A DNA stretch of 37,039 nt. It comes from Clostridia bacterium (GTDB lineage Bacteria; Bacillota; Clostridia; Oscillospirales; CAG-272). This document shows positions 31,831-37,039 of the stretch, in pieces (position 1 is the first letter of the stretch; each line of letters opens with the position of its first letter). The notes below the pieces were generated by a model. It was given only the letters and a program-made list of their open reading frames with translations, was not told the DNA's origin and ran no database searches. The position numbers were made by a program, and so were the translations under genes. The stretch is from the NCBI GenBank assembly GCA_017407835.1, contig JAFQVV010000040.1:1-37039 (forward strand). The letters run 5' to 3'.

Positions 31831-33102
31831 TTATTCTTTTTCGGCAAGCCGACGTGCGCTGACTGCACCCTCGGGGCGGATATCACCCGCTTTGAGCAGG
31901 GCGATTTTGGTCAGCATGGGGCCGATCAGCTCATAGATGAGGACGGCGAAAAGGGTGATGTTGGCGACCAGCAGTCCGTCGGGGCCGAGTGCCGTCGACT
32001 TCATCGCCATGCCGAGGGCAACCCCCGCCTGCGGCAGGAGGGTTACGCCGAGATACTTGACGATGTTGGGGTCACACTTGACGGCGCGTGCGCTGATGTA
32101 GGCACCGCTGTATTTGCCTGCCGAGCGGGCGAGGACATAGACGACACCGATCAGCACAATGGCAAAGTCGCCGAAGACCGACAGCTCAAGCTCGGCGCCG
32201 CTGAGGACGAAGAAGAGAATGTAGAGAGGCGCCGTCCATCGATCCAGACGATCCATCAGCTCTTCGGAAAAATCACAGATGTTGCAGAAGACGGTGCCCA
32301 GCATCATGCAGCTGAGCAGGGAGGAGAAAGCAATGTGAATGCCGCCGATGTTGAAGGTGAGCATTGACAGCGCGACAGTGAGAAAGACGAAAGTCACCGA
32401 AACGGCCAGACGCTTGGAGCGCGAGTGGAAGAACCGCTCGGTGAGGCTGAAGAGGAAGCCCATCAGCAGACCAAGCCCCAGCGAGAGGAGAACCTCGAGG
32501 ATGGGCTCGAGAATGACGGACGCGACATTGACGTTGCCCAGCGTCAGCGACTTGGCAACACCGAAGGAGATGGCGAAGAGGACAAGACCAACCGCGTCAT
32601 CCAGCGCGACAACGGGGAGTAGGATGTTGGTCAGCGGACCCTTTGCCTTGTACTGGCGGACAACCATCAGCGTGGCGGCGGGCGCGGTGGCGGCGGCAAC
32701 GGCACCGAGGACAATGGCGGCGGGCAGAGAAAGCTTGTCGGGCATGGCGAAATGCAGCCCGATCAGGACGCCGTCAACCACGAGGGTGGTCACAACGGCT
32801 TGAAAGATCCCGATGACAGTTGCCTGACGGCCGATGGATTTGAGTGCGGAAAGGCGGAACTCATTTCCCATGGAGAAGGCGATGAAGCCAAGGGCAACAT
32901 CGCAGATCAGCGAGAAAGATTCGACATTTTCCATGCTGACAAAACCAAGTCCCCCAATGCCGAGTCTGCCGAGCAGATAGGGACCGATGAGAATACCCGC
33001 CACCAGATAAGCGGTAACGGCGGGAAGCTTGAGGAGTTTAGCCCCACGCGAGAGGAGAAGCCCCGAAAGCAGGGCGATGGATAAGCTGAGCAGGATTTCC
33101 AT
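31831..33102 (-). CDS. CPA2-type cation:proton antiporter
   Basis: A 423-residue membrane protein with about 12-13 helices of the Na+/H+ exchanger (KefB/CPA2-like) family: LLKLPAVTAYLVAGILIGPYLLG at the start, LGAVAAATAPAATLMVVR in the middle (ion-path helix), LPVVALDDAVGLVLFAIS with the conserved Asp pair, and LLPQAGVALGMAMKS. No C-terminal TrkA_N domain, so it is the bare transport core. The ion (Na+ or K+) cannot be told. The ATG at 33102 follows GGAGA; the longer frame lacks start signals. It has a strong own promoter. Confidence 0.92.
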   Translation of the reverse strand: MEILLSLSIALLSGLLLSRGAKLLKLPAVTAYLVAGILIGPYLLGRLGIGGLGFVSMENVESFSLICDVALGFIAFSMGNEFRLSALKSIGRQATVIGIFQAVVTTLVVDGVLIGLHFAMPDKLSLPAAIVLGAVAAATAPAATLMVVRQYKAKGPLTNILLPVVALDDAVGLVLFAISFGVAKSLTLGNVNVASVILEPILEVLLSLGLGLLMGFLFSLTERFFHSRSKRLAVSVTFVFLTVALSMLTFNIGGIHIAFSSLLSCMMLGTVFCNICDFSEELMDRLDRWTAPLYILFFVLSGAELELSVFGDFAIVLIGVVYVLARSAGKYSGAYISARAVKCDPNIVKYLGVTLLPQAGVALGMAMKSTALGPDGLLVANITLFAVLIYELIGPMLTKIALLKAGDIRPEGAVSARRLAEKE

Positions 33103-33172
33103 GATAAAATCTCCGATAAGTATTTGATAAATTATATTATGATGTAAAATGATAAAATCATCGAACTGACAC

Positions 33173-33201
33173 ATTATAGTACAAAACAGAACAAAAGTCA
33201 A
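33173..33201 (-). promoter_or_regulatory. Sigma-A promoter of the antiporter
   Basis: TTGACT (33201-33196), 17-nt spacer, TATAAT (33178-33173). The palindrome ATGATAAAATCAT between it and the gene might be an operator. Confidence 0.85.
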
Positions 33202-33355
33202 GCCCCGGGAGAATTTCTTTTTTCTTTTTGTTCAGTTCGGAGATATGGATGCAGGATAGGTGCACCAATCCGAACCGATCCATTGATTTTATGAATTGAT
33301 TAAACAAATATTGAGAAAAAACATGAGGAAAATTAAATAAATATCCAAAAACCTC
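33202..33355. other. Gap between divergent promoters
   Basis: AT-rich, no gene, repeat or hairpin that I can support here. Confidence 0.5.
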
Positions 33356-33384
33356 TTGACAAACAATAAAAACACTGATAAAAT
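33356..33384 (+). promoter_or_regulatory. Sigma-A promoter of the T-box leader
   Basis: TTGACA (33356-33361), 17-nt spacer, TAAAAT (33379-33384). Confidence 0.85.
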
Positions 33385-33394
33385 AAACACATAT

Positions 33395-33645
33395 TCCAAA
33401 GGCGTTTGAGCAGAAAAAAGTAAGGCGGCAGCGGAGAACAGAGAGTTGTCGGTTGGTGCAAGACAATGATCCGTACCGTTTGAAGTTCCTTCTGCGAGCC
33501 GTGTGCTGAACCGACAGTAGGTACAACGGGGGCGACCGTTACATCGCAAAGACATATAGCCTTATTAGCCCTCTCTCGTAAGAGCGAGGGGAAAGCAGAG
33601 TGGTACCGCGATCTTCATCGCCCCTGTTTGTCGGGGGCGATTTTT
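33395..33645 (+). promoter_or_regulatory. T-box riboswitch leader
   Basis: Stem I landmarks: AGAGAG (33440-33445), GGTTGGTGCAAG (from 33451), and a specifier-loop strand with GAAGTTCC (33482-33489) before the basal arm. Stem III-like CTCTCTC/GAGCGAGGG (33569-33590). The T-box AGAGTGGTACCGCG at 33597-33610 matches the consensus GGUGGnACCGCG. A terminator follows. The codon after GAA would be GTT (Val); shifted by one it is TTC (Phe), which would fit aromatic uptake better. Confidence 0.88.
33617..33645 (+). terminator. T-box-controlled terminator
   Basis: TCGCCCC (33618-33624) pairs with GGGGCGA, then five T. Uncharged tRNA would favour the antiterminator over it. Confidence 0.85.
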
Positions 33646-33731
33646 GTTTTTTGGCTGATTTGCCATTGATATTGATGTAAAAAGTAGAGCATACTTTTGC
33701 ATATATTCATCACATTTGGAGGAAAAATAAG

Positions 33732-34706
33732 ATGAAAAAGATTCTTTCCGTTATGTTGGCTGTCCTGATGACAGCTTCTCTCTGCCTCTGTCTCGCTTCC
33801 TGCGGGGAGAGTAAGACCTATACCGTGGGTATCTGCCAGATCCAGCCCCACCCCGCACTTGATGCCGCAACTCAGGGCTTTAAGGATGCCCTCATCGAGG
33901 CACTGGGTGAGGAAAATGTGACCTTTGTTGAGCAGAACGCCCAGGGCGATTCCAACACTTGTACCACCATCATCACTGACTTCGTCACGAAGAAGGTGGA
34001 TCTGATCCTGGCGAATGCGACTCCCTCGCTGCAGGCGGCTGCCAACGGCACTACCACCATTCCCGTTCTCGGCACTTCCGTTACCGAATACGGCACCGCA
34101 CTGGATATTGATAATTTTAACGGTCTGGTTGGCGGCAATGTGTCGGGTACCTCCGATCTCGCGCCCCTTGATCAGCAGGCTGAAATGATCACTGACCTCT
34201 TCCCCGACACCAAGACGGTGGGCATGCTTTACTGCTCGGCTGAGCCCAACTCGGCTTATCAGGTCAAGGTAGTCCGCGAGCTGCTTGAGGCAAAGAACAT
34301 TACCGTTGCCGATTTTGCTTTCTCCGACTCCAATGATATCGCCGCTGTTGCCGCTGCTGCCGCTGCCGCATCCGATGTCATTTATATCCCCACCGATAAC
34401 ACTGCTGCAACCTGCACCGAGGCCATCAACGGCGCGGTTCTGCCCACAGGAACGCCCATCATCGCCGGCGAAGAGGGTATCTGCTCGGGCTGTGGTGTTG
34501 CGACTCTTTCCATCAGCTACTATGATCTCGGCGTGACCACCGGTAAGATGGCTGCGAAGATCCTGACGGGCGAGGCTGATATCGCCGAGATGGAGATCGC
34601 ATATGCCGAGAACTTCACCAAGAAGTATAACCGTGCCAACTGCGAAGCACTCAATGTAGACATCGCCGCGCTCGAGGCAGCGGGCTATGTTGCCATTGAA
34701 GATTGA
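33732..34706 (+). CDS. ABC transporter substrate-binding lipoprotein (TrpX-like, ABC_sub_bind)
   Basis: A 324-residue lipoprotein: signal with lipobox LASC (Cys near residue 24), then a periplasmic-binding fold of the COG2984 type: YTVGICQIQPHPALDAATQGF, QGDSNTCTTIITDF, LGTSVTEYGTAL and SYYDLGVTTGKMAAKIL. In other Firmicutes this family is TrpX and serves aromatic amino acids. A T-box directly upstream supports amino acid uptake. TTGGAGG precedes the ATG. First gene of a three-gene operon. Confidence 0.9.
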   Translation: MKKILSVMLAVLMTASLCLCLASCGESKTYTVGICQIQPHPALDAATQGFKDALIEALGEENVTFVEQNAQGDSNTCTTIITDFVTKKVDLILANATPSLQAAANGTTTIPVLGTSVTEYGTALDIDNFNGLVGGNVSGTSDLAPLDQQAEMITDLFPDTKTVGMLYCSAEPNSAYQVKVVRELLEAKNITVADFAFSDSNDIAAVAAAAAAASDVIYIPTDNTAATCTEAINGAVLPTGTPIIAGEEGICSGCGVATLSISYYDLGVTTGKMAAKILTGEADIAEMEIAYAENFTKKYNRANCEALNVDIAALEAAGYVAIED

Positions 34707-34739
34707 TTTAATTTTTCCCGCACAGGCAGAAGATGAGGT

Positions 34740-34759
34740 TGCCGCACGAAAGTGCGGCA
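34740..34759 (+). other. Hairpin between the binding-protein and permease genes
   Basis: GCCGCAC (34741-34747) and GTGCGGC (34752-34758) close a GAAA tetraloop, flanked by one more T-A pair. No T-run. It may set the ratio of binding protein to permease by protecting the upstream mRNA. Confidence 0.55.
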
Positions 34760-34805
34760 GCCCCATTCTGCTCTATGCAATCTCCATACGAAAGGAAATA
34801 TATGC

Positions 34806-35714
34806 ATGTTTTTGGACTGGCTTGGCGCATTGCCGGGTGCTTCGGCGCAGGGAATGATCTGGGGCATTATGGCAATCGGCGTCTACTTGACATATCGGAT
34901 TCTTGATCTGGCTGACCTGACGGTTGATGGCTCGATTTGTACGGGGGGCGCGGTCTGCGCCGTTTTGGTGACAAGCGGGGTTGACGTTTGGGTGGCAATG
35001 CTGGCTGCCTTTGCGGCGGGCTTGCTCTGCGGTCTGATCACAGGTGTTCTCCATACCTTTATGGGAATTCCCCCAATTCTGGCGGGAATTCTGACGCAGC
35101 TTATGCTGTGGTCGATCAACCTCAAAATCATGGGCAAGGCGAACATTGCATTACCCATTCGCAAATATGAACTTTTGCTGGCGCAGATCAAGACGCTGCA
35201 GTCGATTTTGGTTTTGCTTGCATTTGTGGCGGTGGTGGTTGCCATTCTCTATTGGTTCTTCGGTACCGAGCTCGGCACATCGCTGCGTGCAACCGGCAAC
35301 AACCAGAGCATGAGCCGTGCGCAGGGCATCAATACGGATTTCACCAAGATCCTCGGTCTTGTGCTCTCCAATGGAATCGTTGCTTTCTCGGGCGCACTGC
35401 TGGCGCAGTATCAGGGCTTTGCCGATATCAACATGGGGCGCGGCGCCATTGTCATCGGCCTTGCTGCTGTGATCATCGGTGAGGCGGTTGTCTCGCGCAT
35501 CTCCTCCAACTTTGCCGTGCGGCTCTGCGGCGTGATTTTGGGCGGCGTGATCTATTACTTTGTCTATCAGACCGTCATCTTCCTCGGTCTGGATGCCGAT
35601 CTGCTCAAGATGCTGTCGGCCATAGTTGTTGCTGTCTTCCTTGCTGTACCCTATTGGAAGAAGAGATTCTTCGCAAAACCGCATCGTACCAAGGGAGGAG
35701 AGAATCATGCTTGA
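34806..35714 (+). CDS. ABC transporter permease (TrpY-like)
   Basis: A 302-residue membrane protein with about eight helices of the branched-chain-type permease class used by ABC_sub_bind systems: GMIWGIMAIGVYLTYRILDLADLTVDG near the N terminus and GALLAQYQGFADINMGRGAIVIGLAAVIIGEAVV in the second half (key part ADINMGRGAI). Start ATG at 34806 with AAAGGAA 8 nt upstream, giving MFLDWLGALPG; a longer open frame lacks signals. Its last eight bases overlap the ATPase gene. Confidence 0.9.
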   Translation: MFLDWLGALPGASAQGMIWGIMAIGVYLTYRILDLADLTVDGSICTGGAVCAVLVTSGVDVWVAMLAAFAAGLLCGLITGVLHTFMGIPPILAGILTQLMLWSINLKIMGKANIALPIRKYELLLAQIKTLQSILVLLAFVAVVVAILYWFFGTELGTSLRATGNNQSMSRAQGINTDFTKILGLVLSNGIVAFSGALLAQYQGFADINMGRGAIVIGLAAVIIGEAVVSRISSNFAVRLCGVILGGVIYYFVYQTVIFLGLDADLLKMLSAIVVAVFLAVPYWKKRFFAKPHRTKGGENHA

Positions 35715-36501
35715 GATCAAAAATCTGACCAAAACCTTCAACCCGGGCACGGTCAATGAAAAGGTCGCCCTGCGCGACCTCAACCTCACCCTGCGGGATG
35801 GCGACTTTGTCACGGTAATCGGCGGAAACGGCGCGGGAAAATCCACCCTGCTCAACGCAATTGCGGGGGTGTGGAAGCCCGACTGCGGCAGCGTGATCAT
35901 TGATGGAGTCGACATTACCTCGATGCCCGAATACAAGCGGGCGAAGTTCCTCGGCCGTGTCTTTCAGGATCCTATGCTGGGGACCGCCGCCGATATGCAG
36001 ATCGATGAAAATCTCGCGCTGGCCAAGCGCCGGGGCAAACGCCGCGGGCTGGCGTGGGGTATCCGTGCGGCAGAGCGCGCCGAGTATCGGCAGCTGCTGT
36101 CGACGCTTGACCTCGGCCTTGAGACACGCCTGACCTCCAAAGTGGGGCTGCTGTCGGGCGGTCAGCGGCAGGCGGTGACGCTGTTGATGGCATCCCTCAA
36201 TCAGCCCAAGCTGCTTCTGCTCGACGAGCATACCGCCGCACTTGATCCCAAAACAGCCGCCAAGGTGTTGGAGATTACCGATCGCATCGTCAACGAAAGC
36301 CAATTGACTACCCTGATGATTACCCACAACATGAAGGACGCCATTGCCCACGGCAATCGCCTGATCATGATGCATGAGGGACGGATTATCATCGATGTTG
36401 AGGGCGAGGAGAAGAAAAAGCTCACCGTTGAACAACTGCTTGATCTCTTCAGCCGCGCCAGCGGCAAGGAATTTGCCAACGACCGCGCGATGCTGTCTTG
36501 A
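35707..36501 (+). CDS. ABC transporter ATP-binding protein (TrpZ-like)
   Basis: A 264-residue ABC ATPase: Walker A GGNGAGKST, Q-loop VFQDPMLGTA, signature LLSGGQRQAVTLLMA, Walker B LLLLDEHTAALDP and H-loop LMITHNM. It energises the permease encoded just upstream; the ATG overlaps the permease stop by 8 nt and GGAGGAGAG precedes it. The set matches TrpXYZ-type amino acid uptake. A hairpin follows at 36531. Confidence 0.94.
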   Translation: MLEIKNLTKTFNPGTVNEKVALRDLNLTLRDGDFVTVIGGNGAGKSTLLNAIAGVWKPDCGSVIIDGVDITSMPEYKRAKFLGRVFQDPMLGTAADMQIDENLALAKRRGKRRGLAWGIRAAERAEYRQLLSTLDLGLETRLTSKVGLLSGGQRQAVTLLMASLNQPKLLLLDEHTAALDPKTAAKVLEITDRIVNESQLTTLMITHNMKDAIAHGNRLIMMHEGRIIIDVEGEEKKKLTVEQLLDLFSRASGKEFANDRAMLS

Positions 36502-36530
36502 TTTTAACTGAATATACCGTAAATCTCAAT

Positions 36531-36563
36531 CCCCCGCAGAGCATAATTGGTCTGCGGGGGATT
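36531..36563 (+). terminator. Hairpin after the ABC operon
   Basis: CCCCCGCAGA (36531-36540) pairs perfectly with TCTGCGGGGG (36551-36560), but only ATT follows, so termination may be partial. Confidence 0.6.
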
Positions 36564-36622
36564 CCATGCGATGTGCAATTTGCTGAATTTGCAGTGGCGG
36601 GATTCGGAATGGGGAAAAGTGC

Positions 36623-36652
36623 TTGCGCGCTCTCGCATAGGTATGATACAAT
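36623..36652 (+). promoter_or_regulatory. Probable promoter of the PETTAV-repeat lipoprotein
   Basis: TTGCGC (36623-36628), 18-nt spacer and extended -10 TGATACAAT (TACAAT at 36647-36652). Confidence 0.55.
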
Positions 36653-36735
36653 AACACCAAGAGGTTGTGCTTTGCGGAGAAATGATGACAGCCGCGAGCA
36701 GAGCAAAATACTTGGAATACAGAGGGAAACGCCAA

Positions 36736-37039
36736 ATGAGAATGACAGCATGCTGCAAAAAAATATTGGGGTGGATGCTTTTGGTTTGTATGCTTCTTTC
36801 AGCGGCACTTGGATTGACCGCATGTGATGAAGCTGATATCGGGGCAGCCAATCCGCCCGAAACGACGGCAGTGCCCGAAACGACGGCAGTGCCCGAAACG
36901 ACAACAGCGCCCGAAACAACAACCGCGCCCGAAACGACGGCAGCGCCCGAAACGACGGCGGTGCCCGAAACGACGGCAGTGCCCGAAACGACAACAGCGC
37001 CCGAAACGACGGCGGTGCCCGAAACGACGGCAGTGCCCG
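36736..37039 (+). CDS. Lipoprotein with PETTAV-type repeats (3' part outside window)
   Basis: The visible N terminus starts MRMTACCKKILGWMLLVCML and reaches a lipobox LTAC (Cys near residue 30), then DEADIGAANPPETTAVP and onward tandem PETT(A/T)(V/A) units. GAGGG lies about 10 nt before the ATG. The extracellular Pro/Glu/Thr tract is a likely linker to a domain outside the window. It is a partial gene. The opposite strand is open too, but only because the repeat is. Confidence 0.85.
   Translation, partial: MRMTACCKKILGWMLLVCMLLSAALGLTACDEADIGAANPPETTAVPETTAVPETTTAPETTTAPETTAAPETTAVPETTAVPETTTAPETTAVPETTAVP
36856..37039 (+). repeat. 18-bp tandem repeats in the lipoprotein gene
   Basis: About ten units of a CCCGAAACGACGGCAGTG-like 18-mer with variants (ACAACAGCG, ACGGCGGTG and so on), each encoding PETTAV, PETTTA or PETTAA. 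The array runs past the window edge. Confidence 0.9.

Noticed and set aside
33451..33462. TGG in GGTTGGTGCAAG as a Trp specifier codon
   Set aside because: This is the conserved distal stem I segment of T-boxes, not the specifier loop.
36449..36994. 181-codon minus-strand frame with SFRALPSFRAP repeats
   Set aside because: It reads the 18-bp repeats of the lipoprotein gene backwards; the plus frame has a lipobox and a ribosome site.
36856..37039. Possible CRISPR array
   Set aside because: Units are contiguous 18-mers without spacers and stay in frame as coding sequence.
1..37039. tRNA or rRNA genes
   Set aside because: No cloverleaf with GGTTCGAATCC-like T arm or conserved rRNA stretches was noticed; a tRNAscan run would settle it.

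Overview
The window (about 37 kb, GC-rich overall with one AT-rich block) looks like chromosome from an anaerobic, probably gut-associated Clostridia/Oscillospirales-type Firmicute. Supporting signs are GGAGG-type ribosome sites, a T-box leader, a yybP-ykoY (Mn) leader, a cobalamin riboswitch, FeoA/FeoB, an AzlC/AzlD pair, an ACT-domain SerA next to SerC, a GGGtGRT/Fe-S scaffold pair, and many consensus sigma-A promoters with 17-nt spacers. The taxonomic placement is inference.

Layout. 1-2.4 kb: minus-strand operon pduL, GDSL esterase, NifU-like scaffold, GGGtGRT protein (cut by the window edge). 2.5-5.4 kb: DUF378 membrane protein, then serC-serA (serine synthesis). 5.5-7.7 kb: feoA-feoB (Fe2+ uptake). 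7.8-8.9 kb: azlC-azlD (branched-chain amino acid export), minus strand. 9.1-10.0 kb: a secreted protein whose coiled coil copies part of the ClpB middle domain and which ends in four Cys/His repeats; clpB itself (10.3-12.9 kb) lies tail-to-tail with it and is preceded by a ribbon-helix-helix gene in one operon. 13.9-14.6 kb: mntP behind a Mn riboswitch. 14.8-17.1 kb: an MFS transporter, an unknown cysteine-rich protein and a 49-residue Cys/Gly-rich membrane peptide.

17.2-20.1 kb is an AT-rich accessory block: an unexplained 240-bp segment, a zinc-ribbon protein with an L7/L12-like middle, an unknown gene and a DUF4143 ATPase. 20.2-21.4 kb: an ECF-type S component and a DUF4430 lipoprotein under a cobalamin riboswitch, so probably a corrinoid uptake unit. 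21.5-23.6 kb: a GatD-like dehydrogenase and a class II aldolase. 23.7-27.9 kb: a large GHL10-amidase lipoprotein, a papain-like/NlpC-type protein and thioredoxin. 28.0-29.3 kb: ahcY. 29.4-31.8 kb: pyridoxal kinase, then ccdA-tlpA (extracytoplasmic thiol reduction). 31.8-33.2 kb: a CPA2-type antiporter. 33.4-36.5 kb: a T-box-controlled TrpXYZ-like ABC transporter. 36.7 kb to the end: a lipoprotein with PETTAV-type 18-bp tandem repeats, cut by the window edge.

Six intergenic gaps carry the same composite palindromic repeat at gene ends. The most unusual items are the ClpB-middle-domain/zinc-repeat secreted protein, the riboswitch-DUF4430-ECF unit, the composite repeat family, and the zinc-ribbon/L7-L12-like fusion.
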